Assembly: GCA_947466555.1 (NCBI GenBank)
Contig: CANIFK010000034.1
Coordinates: forward strand, 1 to 15,023
DNA length: 15,023 nucleotides
Source of the DNA: Acidobacteriota bacterium
Lineage (GTDB): Bacteria; Acidobacteriota; Terriglobia; Bryobacterales; Bryobacteraceae
Direction of reading: 5' to 3'
The translations under genes and the position numbers were made by a program. Under the pieces are notes generated by a model. That model was not told the DNA's origin, did no database searches, and saw only the letters and a list, made by a program, of their open reading frames with translations. Every line of letters starts with the position of its first letter. Position 1 is the stretch's first letter. This document shows positions 6,909 through 14,004 of this stretch, in pieces.

Positions 6909-7382
6909 ATGACCCGTGAACAACGAGCCGAAATCTCACGCCGCAACGGCGCCAAATCGAAAGGGCCTGTCACGCCCCAAGGCAAATTGCGCTCCCGCCG
7001 AAACGCCCTCGTCACCGGCCGAAACGCTACCACCCTGAAATTCTTCGTGCCCCCGGCCGAAGCCATCGCCGACCGCCACGCCCGCCGGCGCTACTACCAG
7101 ATCCTCGACGGCATGCTCGATTGCTTCCGCCCGGAGAACGAGCACGAGGCCTTCCTCGTTCGCGAAATGGCCCACATCCGCTGGCACCTCGAACCGCTCT
7201 GCCTGCGCCGCTTCCAGCTCTCCGAACTGGAATACAAACGCGTCTGCATCGACAAGGATCACGCCAGCGAAAGCGTCATCGACATGTCGCTCTACAAACG
7301 CATCGACACGCTCAGCCGCCGCGAATCGCACCTGCTGAATATGCTACTCAACGACAAGAAGCTGCGCCAACGCGCCGCGTAA
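6909..7382 (+). CDS. Hypothetical protein with NGAKSKGP-type N-terminal motif
   Basis: This is a 157-aa soluble, basic, helix-rich protein of unknown function. Residues 11-35 carry the motif RRNGAKSKGPVTPQGK followed by a basic stretch and NALVTG. This motif opens a large family of uncharacterised proteins often present in many copies in Acidobacteriota and Planctomycetota. The remainder (about 45-157) is predicted all-helical with many arginine and glutamate residues, and has no catalytic motif I recognise. The ATG has AAAGGA about nine bases upstream. The gene is preceded by a terminator-like hairpin and converges with the phosphodiester glycosidase gene, 36 bases apart. A mobile or regulatory role has been an open question for such families; nothing here decides it. 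Confidence 0.75.
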   Translation: MTREQRAEISRRNGAKSKGPVTPQGKLRSRRNALVTGRNATTLKFFVPPAEAIADRHARRRYYQILDGMLDCFRPENEHEAFLVREMAHIRWHLEPLCLRRFQLSELEYKRVCIDKDHASESVIDMSLYKRIDTLSRRESHLLNMLLNDKKLRQRAA

Positions 7383-7395
7383 TGCCAACCCAACC

Positions 7396-7430
7396 CGGCG
7401 GTCGTGTGCCCAAACAGCTCACGGCCGCCG
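7396..7430. terminator. Hairpin between convergent genes
   Basis: CGGCGGTCGTG (7396-7406) pairs over 11 positions (one G-U) with CACGGCCGCCG (7420-7430), leaving a 13-base loop. It lies between two converging genes, and its right arm overlaps the stop codon of the minus-strand gene. No T-run follows on either side, so it may be a weak bidirectional terminator or RNA-end stabiliser. Confidence 0.45.
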
Positions 7431-8240
7431 CGCAAACACCGCCAGACTGCTCGCCACCGCCCGCGCCTTCCCGTTCTTCGGCCCCTGTACCATCTCCCCA
7501 TCCACCACCAGCGTCGTCGAACCGCCCCCGTCCAGATTCACCGCGTCCCACACCCCGAAATCCCGCGCCAGCACAGCCGCCACCGCGCCCACCGCTGATC
7601 GCTCCACCGTCGCCAACACCACTCGCCGCCGATCTTCCGTCAACCCGATCAACGTCCGCGACGTCGCCACGTCGTACCACGAACTCCCGTTTCCATACTT
7701 GCCCTCCGGCGTCAACACGCCCTCCGGATGCGCCGCGTCCCGGTACTCCGGAATCGTCACCTTCCCCGCCGTCACCACCTGGGCCGACCCCGCCACCACC
7801 GTCCACAAACGCCCCGCAAAGCCAGGCCCCACCAGCCCCGCCTCGTTCGTCGCCGACACATGCACTCCCGGCGCATTCTCCACCAGCGCGTAGGCCTGCC
7901 GAGGCTTCTCAAACTCCGAAAACCGCCGCCCCTCCGCCGCCGCCAAACCAATCAAAAACGACTCCATCTCCTCCGACGGAAACGGCTCGAAAAAGTGCGC
8001 GTTCACGCACACCTGCGCTGCCAGTTCCCGGCAGAAATCGACAGTCGTCCGCCGCACCGTTTCCCGCCCGCCGCCCGGCTGAGTCAGCTGAAATCGCAGG
8101 CCCGGCGCGTCCAGGTGAATCTCCACCACATGCAGCCCCGCCTCCGCCCGGTGCGTGTGCCGCACCCCAACAAACGGATACGTGGAAACGTCCGCACCCG
8201 CCAGCGCCAGCCCCAATAACAAACACACCCAGATAGCCAT
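7419..8240 (-). CDS. Exported phosphodiester glycosidase-like (NAGPA-domain) protein
   Basis: This is a 273-aa protein of the phosphodiester glycosidase family (NAGPA domain; relatives remove N-acetylglucosamine caps or occur in exopolysaccharide loci). Residues 1-15 (MAIWVCLLLGLALAG) form a Sec signal. Family marks are VCVNAHFFEP (78-87), SSWYDVATSRTLIGLTEDRR (186-205), and the signature AVNLDGGGSTTL (233-244). The frame opens earlier, to 8393, but the extra 51 residues are cysteine- and arginine-rich without a signal. The ATG at 8240 begins a clean signal peptide and has GGGG/AGGA upstream, so I chose it. The gene is divergent from the YwiC-like gene with 70 bases between. It likely acts on cell-envelope glycans in the periplasm; the substrate is unknown. 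Confidence 0.85.
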   Translation of the reverse strand: MAIWVCLLLGLALAGADVSTYPFVGVRHTHRAEAGLHVVEIHLDAPGLRFQLTQPGGGRETVRRTTVDFCRELAAQVCVNAHFFEPFPSEEMESFLIGLAAAEGRRFSEFEKPRQAYALVENAPGVHVSATNEAGLVGPGFAGRLWTVVAGSAQVVTAGKVTIPEYRDAAHPEGVLTPEGKYGNGSSWYDVATSRTLIGLTEDRRRVVLATVERSAVGAVAAVLARDFGVWDAVNLDGGGSTTLVVDGEMVQGPKNGKARAVASSLAVFARRP

Positions 8241-8310
8241 GAAACCCCATCCTAACGCCAATGTGACCGCAATCACCGACACCTCGCCCGAACCCCTGCA
8301 AAATCGAACT

Positions 8311-9090
8311 ATGACACACGCGGAACCCAAACCACTCCCCCGCGAACATGGCGCCTGGGGCCTGCTCCTGCAACCCTTCTTCGCCGGTGCCATCCTCGCC
8401 CGCGAATGGAACTGGCTCCTCCTCCCCGCCCTCGGCCTGGTCCTGTTCGGCTTCCTCCTCCGCGAACCGCTGATCGTTCTCGCCCGCCAGCGCTTCGTCT
8501 GGCGCGACTACAATCCCCAATCCACCGTCGCCGCCCGCTGGCTCCTCGCCGAAGCCCTCGGCGCCGCGCTCTGCCTCGGCATCCTCATCGCCCAGCGGCC
8601 CCTCGCCGCACTAGCCGCACTCACCGGTGTAGCGGCTGGGCTGACACTCCTCGCCGTCTGGCTCACCATCAAGAACAAGCAACGCTCCATCTGGCTCCAA
8701 CTCGTCAGCGCCGCCGGTCTCGGCACCACCGCGCTGCTCGCCATCCTCGCCTCCACCGGCGCCATCCCCGCTTGGGCCTGGCCGCTCTGGGCCGTGCTCA
8801 CGCTCCACGGCGCGTCATCGATCCTCACCGTCCACACGCGCCTCGCGCTCAAACGCGCCCCCGGCGGCAAGCCCCCGACCACCGCCTACGCCGTGCCAGG
8901 GCTCTCAATAGCCCTGGCCTTCGTCGCTCCCGCGCCGCTGCTTTTCTCCGCCGCCGCCAATATATGGGAACTGCGCAGGCTCCGCAGTCCCCAAACTCTC
9001 CAAGAGTCGCTCAAACGCGTCGGCCTCCGCGCGCTCGCCGTCTCCATCACGCACTCCCTGCTCGCCGTCGCGGCCTTCTGGAATCGTTAA
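8311..9090 (+). CDS. YwiC-like integral membrane protein
   Basis: This is a 259-aa polytopic membrane protein. The N-terminal motif PREHGAWG (10-17) followed by a hydrophobic helix is the hallmark of the YwiC-like family, whose function is unknown. About seven hydrophobic segments are visible (roughly 17-30, 34-52, 75-94, 98-120, 131-148, 155-172, 195-215), with a last one near 240-256. An upstream-extended reading (to 8155) would overlap the divergent gene and adds polar, non-family residues, so the ATG at 8311, eight codons before the motif, is preferred. Only a poor ribosome-binding site is visible, so the message may be leaderless or near-leaderless. The stop is one base from the stop of the TonB-dependent receptor gene. 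Confidence 0.85.
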   Translation: MTHAEPKPLPREHGAWGLLLQPFFAGAILAREWNWLLLPALGLVLFGFLLREPLIVLARQRFVWRDYNPQSTVAARWLLAEALGAALCLGILIAQRPLAALAALTGVAAGLTLLAVWLTIKNKQRSIWLQLVSAAGLGTTALLAILASTGAIPAWAWPLWAVLTLHGASSILTVHTRLALKRAPGGKPPTTAYAVPGLSIALAFVAPAPLLFSAAANIWELRRLRSPQTLQESLKRVGLRALAVSITHSLLAVAAFWNR

Positions 9091-9091
9091 C

Positions 9092-12000
9092 TCACCAATT
9101 CACCTTCAACGCAAACTGCATCCGCCGCGGCGTGTTCGCCTGGTTCCGCACCAGCCCGAAATTCGCCGTGTCGGCCAGGTTCGTGTTCGGCGTCGCAAAC
9201 TGCGTCCGGTTCAGCAAATTAAACGCTTCAAACCGCAGGTCCAACGTCCGCCGGTGCTCCTGCGACATCGTGAACGTCTTCGCCAGCGAAATATTCTCGT
9301 TAAACAAAGGGAAATTCCGCATCTTCGGGTTGTTGCGCGTCATGTTTCCCAACCGGTCCCGCACCTGAATCGGGAAGAACCCGGCCGTCGTCACCGTCGG
9401 CGTATCGCCGTTCCAATTCGCCACCGTCGCCGGCTGGAAATAGCGGTCCACAAACGGGTCGAACTTCTCCCCAGCCACCGGCGCGCGCCAGCCGTCGTAG
9501 GTCGAAATCGTCGGCCGGTTCCCGCCCACCGGGAAGCCGAACTGCCCGGAAAACGCGAGCGGCGTTCCCGACGCATACCGGTGCACCGCGCCGATCCGCC
9601 AGCCGCCAATCGCCTGTGAAACAAAGCCGCGCTTCAGCCACCGCTTCCCCGGCCCGATCGGCAGATCGTAGACGTAGTTGATCTTCGCCTCGTGCGTCCG
9701 GTCGGCGTTCGAAAGCGCCTTGTCCAGCCGCCGGTTGAAGTGGTCCATCGCCGCGCCCGAACCCCACGCCGAATCGGAATCGGTGAACATCTTCGAAAAT
9801 ACATAGCTGGCGTCCACCATCAGGTTCGTCGCGTACCGCCGCGTGACTTTCAAAATCATCGAGTGGTAACTGGAATGCCCGCTGTGGTCGCCGCCGCTGC
9901 CGGTCAGGATGTTGTTGTACTGCGGATACGGCCGCAGCGCCCGCGCCAGCGTCAGGTTATCCGGGAAGCTCGAATAGGGCTTCGTGAATCCCGCGTTCTG
10001 CACCAGCCGGTTGGCGTTGCCGAACGTCGTGTTCAACAGTGCGCGCCCCGACGCGGTGAACATGCTCGCGCTCGCCGGCAGCGTCCCGAAATCCACCTGG
10101 TTGTAGTTCAATAGATTCGCAATCAGATGCGTGCCGATAATGGCGCTGTAGCCCACCTCCAGCAGCGTCTGCGGCAGCACCTCCCGCTGGATCGTGAAGG
10201 ACCCGGACCACATCTGCGGCAACCGGTTGGCCTCCTTGCCCTGCCACCAATCCACATCGGCGTTGTTCCCGAACGTCGGATCGATGAACGGCGGCTTCGG
10301 CCACGGCGGCGCGCCCTGGTCCAGTTTGAACACACGATCAATCCCGCCCGTCTGGTCCGGGAACGTCAGAATCTGCGCGAATCCCTGGAAATGGGCCGAT
10401 CCGCCCACCGATTTCACCGGCGCGAAGCTCGACCCGCCCGACATCCGCAGCACCGTTTTCGGCCCCATCCGGTACGACAAGCCCAGCCTTGGCCCCAAGC
10501 CGCCATACCAGCCCGACGGAATCGTCCGCCGGCCGATGCGCCCTTCCCCAACACCGCAAAACACCAGCGCGCCGGGCAAGTTGTTCGCCCCCGGATTCCG
10601 CAGCGTCGGATCGAAATCCGCGCACTTGTCGCCGTCATTCAGCGCCGGCAGATTGAACTCGTACCGCATTCCCAGGTTCACCGTCAGCCGCGAATTCACG
10701 CGCCAGTCGTCCTGGAAATACATGGCGTTGTAGCGCCACAACATACCCACGCGCCGCGGCGTGTTGATCGTCGTCGCCCCGGCCTCGCCCAACAGAAAAC
10801 TCGCAAACGCCAAGCCGCCACCGAGGTTCCGGTTCGCCTGCGCCGGGAGCGCCGTCATCGCCGTCGTAAACGTCACGTTCCCTGCGCCCGCCTGCTGTCC
10901 CAGCCCCACATACGGCGCATATTCAAACAGGTAGCCGGTCTTGAAGATGTGCTTTCCCTTCGTCCAACTCAAGTCGTCGTTGAACGAATACACCGGATTC
11001 TCACTCCCGTTGAATCCGTTGCCGCCCCACGCCGGGAAGTCCCCGAGGTTGATAATCGGCAGGTTCCGGTCGCAGTCCGGCATGTTGGCGATGCAGATCT
11101 TGTCTTTCCACTTCCCGCCTTCCGTCAACGGAAAATTGGAGTCCTTGAACTGATTAATGCCAAAGTAAAAACGGTTGTGAATGTTGGGGGAAACGGTCCA
11201 GTCCCAGCTCCCGCGCCACACCGGCGAGGTGTCGGTTAACTGCTGATACGGATTCATGATGCCAGGGATTCCGGGAGGGCCGGACGGCCCTGGAATCCCC
11301 TGCCGCTTGTTATAGGCAAAATAACCGGACAGCCGATGTTTATCGGTCAGGATGTGGTCGCCCTTAATGCTCCACTTATCGTTCGGATTGATCGTCGTCC
11401 CCTGCTGATAGTAGTTCTCCAGCCAGTATTCCGGCGTGCCCGGCACCACGTCGGTGCGGTTCGGCCGCATCTGCGGCGCCGCCAGGTCTACCAGCTTCCG
11501 CGATATGGCGTCGAAGCGCGCCGCCGGCACGATGTTATTCGGAAATGGATCGCGCACGTAGTTACGCGCCGCCTCGTCGTAGCGTGTCGTCGATGGGTCA
11601 AATACGTTATAGCGGATGTAACTCCCGTCCGGATTCCGCGTCCGGCTTACGGCGTTGCGGAAGTCGCCTTTATAGAACTCCTCCGGCGGCAACGCACTCA
11701 CATTGGTGTTCCCGCCCACCCGGTTCCGGAACCCTTCGTAGGAAAAGAAGAAGAACGTCTTGTCGCGCTGCTTGTACAGTTTCGGGATCGACACCGGCCC
11801 GCCCACCGTCGCCCCGAAATCGTGCTGCCGGTACACCGGCGTCGTCTTGTTGAAGAACCCGCGCGCGTCAAATGCGTTGTTCCGCACAAAGTCGAACAGC
11901 GTCCCGTGAAACTGCCGCCCGCCGGACTTGGAAACAAAACTCACCAGCCCGCCCCCGGCGCGGCCGAATTCCGCCTTGAACCCGTTCGTCTCCACGGCGA

Positions 12001-12625
12001 ACTCCGTGATCGCGTCGAGCGACGGCGCATTCACCGCCGCCCACAGCGTCGACCCCGCCCGGTTCGTCCCTGCTGACGCCCCGTCCAACTGCACGCCAAA
12101 CGCACCTGCCTGACCACCGCCAATCCGGAAATCCTGATCGCCGCCATTCACCTGCGCCGTAATCGCCGCCAGGTCAAACGGGCTCCGCATGTTATCGGAC
12201 ATCACCGTCGGCAAGGCCTCTATCATCCGGTCACTCATCGTGTTCTGAATCTTCGCGTTATCGGTCTGCAGTTGCGCCCCGCTCTCGCGCACCTCCACCG
12301 TCTGGCGCACCTCGCCCACTTCCAACTTCGCTTCCACACGCGCCGAAGCCCCCGCCTCCACACGCACATTGGAATGGACCGAAGATTTGAAACCCGGATG
12401 CTCCACCACCACCCGATAGGCGCCTACAGGCAGCGAGGGGATGTTAAATTCCCCGGCTTCCCCGGTCGCCCCGCGGAACGTCGTCCGCGTCTCAGCGTGA
12501 GTCGCCACCACGGTGGCCGCCACAATCGGCGCGCCCCCGGAATCACTTACGGAACCAGTCAATAAGCCGCGATCCGTTTGTGCCAACAGCGCCAGCGGAC
12601 AGAGCAACAGCGCAAGTATCTTCAT
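9092..12625 (-). CDS. TonB-dependent receptor, Oar-like, with carboxypeptidase-regulatory-like domain
   Basis: This is a 1177-aa outer-membrane transporter. Residues 1-15 are a Sec signal (MKILALLLCPLALLA, cleaved before Q). Residues 18-105 form a carboxypeptidase-regulatory-like beta-sandwich (GLLTGSVSDSGGAPI ... PVGAYRVVVEHPGF). A plug domain covers about 120-240 (including GAFGVQLDGAS and GRAGGGLVSFVSKSGG). A long 22-strand-type barrel follows, with many aromatic, asparagine-rich strands, ending in a terminal tryptophan (FALKVNW), as outer-membrane proteins do. Such proteins are expanded in Acidobacteriota and are thought to import oligosaccharides or other large substrates. A collagen-like run (GIPGPSGPPGIPGI, 443-456) lies in a barrel loop. 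The gene is downstream of the HPS-like gene on the same strand by 71 bases, but has its own promoter candidate. Confidence 0.95.
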   Translation of the reverse strand: MKILALLLCPLALLAQTDRGLLTGSVSDSGGAPIVAATVVATHAETRTTFRGATGEAGEFNIPSLPVGAYRVVVEHPGFKSSVHSNVRVEAGASARVEAKLEVGEVRQTVEVRESGAQLQTDNAKIQNTMSDRMIEALPTVMSDNMRSPFDLAAITAQVNGGDQDFRIGGGQAGAFGVQLDGASAGTNRAGSTLWAAVNAPSLDAITEFAVETNGFKAEFGRAGGGLVSFVSKSGGRQFHGTLFDFVRNNAFDARGFFNKTTPVYRQHDFGATVGGPVSIPKLYKQRDKTFFFFSYEGFRNRVGGNTNVSALPPEEFYKGDFRNAVSRTRNPDGSYIRYNVFDPSTTRYDEAARNYVRDPFPNNIVPAARFDAISRKLVDLAAPQMRPNRTDVVPGTPEYWLENYYQQGTTINPNDKWSIKGDHILTDKHRLSGYFAYNKRQGIPGPSGPPGIPGIMNPYQQLTDTSPVWRGSWDWTVSPNIHNRFYFGINQFKDSNFPLTEGGKWKDKICIANMPDCDRNLPIINLGDFPAWGGNGFNGSENPVYSFNDDLSWTKGKHIFKTGYLFEYAPYVGLGQQAGAGNVTFTTAMTALPAQANRNLGGGLAFASFLLGEAGATTINTPRRVGMLWRYNAMYFQDDWRVNSRLTVNLGMRYEFNLPALNDGDKCADFDPTLRNPGANNLPGALVFCGVGEGRIGRRTIPSGWYGGLGPRLGLSYRMGPKTVLRMSGGSSFAPVKSVGGSAHFQGFAQILTFPDQTGGIDRVFKLDQGAPPWPKPPFIDPTFGNNADVDWWQGKEANRLPQMWSGSFTIQREVLPQTLLEVGYSAIIGTHLIANLLNYNQVDFGTLPASASMFTASGRALLNTTFGNANRLVQNAGFTKPYSSFPDNLTLARALRPYPQYNNILTGSGGDHSGHSSYHSMILKVTRRYATNLMVDASYVFSKMFTDSDSAWGSGAAMDHFNRRLDKALSNADRTHEAKINYVYDLPIGPGKRWLKRGFVSQAIGGWRIGAVHRYASGTPLAFSGQFGFPVGGNRPTISTYDGWRAPVAGEKFDPFVDRYFQPATVANWNGDTPTVTTAGFFPIQVRDRLGNMTRNNPKMRNFPLFNENISLAKTFTMSQEHRRTLDLRFEAFNLLNRTQFATPNTNLADTANFGLVRNQANTPRRMQFALKVNW

Positions 12626-12638
12626 ATGAGTGGGAATC

Positions 12639-12668
12639 GTTCTATCGAAAACAACACCCTCCCGTCAA
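12639..12668 (-). promoter_or_regulatory. Candidate sigma-70-type promoter for the receptor gene
   Basis: On the minus strand TTGACG (12663-12668) and TAGAAC (12639-12644) are separated by 18 bases. The -10 is only 13 bases from the ATG, so the transcript would have a leader of a few bases. No ribosome-binding site is visible, consistent with a nearly leaderless message. Confidence 0.45.
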
Positions 12669-12696
12669 GTTACTTGCGCTTTCGCTGTTTCGTCCG

Positions 12697-13575
12697 TCAG
12701 CCGCCGGAGACCTCGGTAATGAAGCTGGAGATCAATCGTTGAATTTCCGCCGGCGGCAGGTTGTAACGCGCGTTGCTGTCCGGCAACCCCATATTTCCGC
12801 TGATCACAAACGCGCGCAGACCCGCCTTTGCCAGCCGCTTTGCCTGCGCGATGCTGAGCCCGCCGACCACCTGAACGGGAACCGTCTTGCCGATCTTCTC
12901 GTGCACGGCGCGCGCCACGTCACCCAGATAATCATCGCCAATCAACTTCGGGTTCACGCGGCGCGCGTCCGATTGCAAGTGGATGCCAACGGCGTCGACA
13001 CCGGCCTCAACCATCCGCAGCGCCACCTCGCCCGCCATCTTCGCCGGACCCTGGTGCGGCACCATGATGTCGGCAAAGACCAGCCGCGGCAACTCCCCGC
13101 CGGCGCGCCGGAACTCATCCCGCACCGCGCAGATTGACTTGGCCGTATCCACCCCGGCCATGGCCAGGAAATCGAGAATGTTGCCGCCTCCGGCGAACAC
13201 GCTGCGCGCCTCGCCACCGCCGCCGTCCATGGTCTTCATATCGGCCAGCAGGAGTGCGCCGGGAAACCGCTTGCGGAACGCAGGCACCACGTTCGCCACG
13301 CCCTGCGTCTTCAACAAAGGCGTCCCCATTTCGATGATGTCGACGCCGCCCAGCACCCCGGCATTGGCCACGGCGAGGCCAAGATCCAGCGTCCCCACGT
13401 CGACCGAGATCTGAAAGGAGGGACGGGTCTTCAGCCGCTCCACGACGCGGTCGGAACTGGCGTGTCCCGATTTCGCCGGCGCCTGCTGGCCCCAAGCCAA
13501 ACCGCACCCAGCAGCGGTCAGCAACATCCGCCGGTTCATCCCTCTGCATGCCTTCGATGTCGTTTCCATATCCAT
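12697..13575 (-). CDS. Tat-signalled 3-hexulose-6-phosphate synthase-like (OMPDC superfamily) protein
   Basis: This 292-aa protein has a TIM-barrel fold of the OMP decarboxylase/hexulose-phosphate synthase group. Matching blocks are FQISVDVGTLDLGLAV (54-69, D59), GGVDIIEMGTPLLKTQG (76-92), the catalytic-type DxKxxD motif in LADMKTMD (110-117), and the phosphate-binding end VVGGLSIAQAKRLAKAG (236-252) with FVISGNMG (256-263). The N-terminus carries NRRMLLTAAGCGLAWGQQAPA, a twin-arginine-like export signal. The family is normally cytosolic and acts on sugar phosphates, so export is odd. The start used is ATG 13575; ATG 13539 (MNRRMLL) would give a more typical signal and is an alternative. The receptor gene follows. 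Fold assignment is firm; the reaction is uncertain. Confidence 0.82.
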   Translation of the reverse strand: MDMETTSKACRGMNRRMLLTAAGCGLAWGQQAPAKSGHASSDRVVERLKTRPSFQISVDVGTLDLGLAVANAGVLGGVDIIEMGTPLLKTQGVANVVPAFRKRFPGALLLADMKTMDGGGGEARSVFAGGGNILDFLAMAGVDTAKSICAVRDEFRRAGGELPRLVFADIMVPHQGPAKMAGEVALRMVEAGVDAVGIHLQSDARRVNPKLIGDDYLGDVARAVHEKIGKTVPVQVVGGLSIAQAKRLAKAGLRAFVISGNMGLPDSNARYNLPPAEIQRLISSFITEVSGG

Positions 13576-13596
13576 AGCGCTGTTCGTCCCTGGTGC

Positions 13597-13626
13597 ACTC
13601 TACCAGCCATGTGGAAGTGGAAGCAA
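13597..13626 (-). promoter_or_regulatory. Weak candidate promoter for the HPS-like gene
   Basis: On the minus strand TTGCTT (13621-13626) and TAGAGT (13597-13602) are 18 bases apart, 21 bases before ATG 13575. Both boxes are imperfect. Confidence 0.28.
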
Positions 13627-13843
13627 CCGCACCGCTTTCCGGTTACGTCCTGCAATATTGGCGGATGGCGGGCCGCTGCTCTGAGTCCGGCCTTCGCGCC
13701 AATGTGCTGACGGCGCATCGCTCAGTTAAGACAGTAGTACGCGACCGGGTTGATCGCGACTGGAACAACGTAAAGGCGTGCGTGGGCAATGGGTTGCTAA
13801 GTAGAGACATCTTTCGAAATCCGGCTGTCTGGCGCATTGCACG

Positions 13844-13871
13844 CTAGACTTCGTGACAGTACAGGGTCTAG
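13844..13871. repeat. Inverted repeat CTAGAC / GTCTAG
   Basis: Perfect six-base arms (13844-13849 and 13866-13871) flank 16 bases. This could be a regulator site or an RNA stem; the function is unknown. Confidence 0.4.
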
Positions 13872-13878
13872 TGCTTCG

Positions 13879-13913
13879 CGCCAACCTCCAAGTTGCGCGT
13901 GACAGGGTTGGCG
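13879..13913. repeat. Inverted repeat CGCCAACC / GGTTGGCG
   Basis: Perfect eight-base arms (13879-13886, 13906-13913), with one extra T-G pair inside and a loop of about 17 bases. One copy of the direct repeat CGTGACAG lies in the loop. It is about 90 bases before the TIR-like start codon. Confidence 0.45.
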
Positions 13914-13955
13914 GTGTATCGGTTCCCAGAATGCCGTTCCGGGCCAACTTCCGGA

Positions 13956-13978
13956 TTGACGACGATACGGACACGACA
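13956..13978 (+). promoter_or_regulatory. Weak candidate promoter for the TIR-like gene
   Basis: TTGACG (13956-13961) is a good -35 box. The matching -10 is poor (TGATCA at 17 bases, or CATGAT at 15 bases). Confidence 0.22.
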
Positions 13979-13993
13979 TGATCACAAGTTGGT

Positions 13994-13997
13994 AGGA
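13994..13997 (+). promoter_or_regulatory. Ribosome binding site deciding the GTG start of the TIR-like gene
   Basis: AGGA lies seven bases before GTG 14005. The ATG overlapping this site (13997) is out of frame, so GTG is the natural start. Confidence 0.6.
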
Positions 13998-14004
13998 TGA
14001 GCAC

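Larger units (their letters stand above)
13603..14004. other. Repeat-bearing non-coding stretch upstream of the TIR-like gene
   Basis: This is about 400 bases without a convincing gene. GC is lower and codon-like structure is absent in both strands. Seen: a short hairpin CGCGA/TCGCG (13740-13744, 13754-13758); an inverted repeat CTAGAC/GTCTAG (13844-13849, 13866-13871); an inverted repeat CGCCAACC/GGTTGGCG (13879-13886, 13906-13913); and a direct repeat CGTGACAG (13852-13859 and 13898-13905). A reading frame at 13593-13847 exists but has no ribosome-binding site or recognisable protein features. Confidence 0.5.

Noticed and set aside
7121..8236. Long plus-strand proline/serine-rich frame
   Set aside because: It overlaps the 157-aa gene and the phosphodiester glycosidase gene in the wrong frame or strand; its composition reflects C-rich sequence only.
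8155..8310. N-terminal extension of the YwiC-like gene
   Set aside because: The extra residues are polar and lie on top of the divergent gene; the family motif starts right after ATG 8311.
8241..8393. N-terminal extension of the phosphodiester glycosidase gene
   Set aside because: The extension hides a clean signal peptide and overlaps the divergent YwiC-like gene's start; the ATG at 8240 has a better ribosome-binding site.
8406..9368. Plus-strand arginine-rich frame over the YwiC-like gene
   Set aside because: It is a shifted frame of the YwiC-like gene, with no family match, running into the receptor's antisense strand.
10127..12076. Long plus-strand frames opposite the receptor gene
   Set aside because: They are antisense to a confidently identified 1177-aa receptor, with arginine/proline-rich non-protein composition.
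13593..13847. 84-residue plus-strand frame upstream of the TIR-like gene
   Set aside because: It starts at GTG with no ribosome-binding site, has no domain-like pattern, and no codon bias like real genes here.
13576..14004. tRNA, attachment site or retron-like RNA next to the TIR-like gene
   Set aside because: Short hairpins are present, but no cloverleaf, no integrase and no reverse transcriptase were seen, so none of these can be supported.
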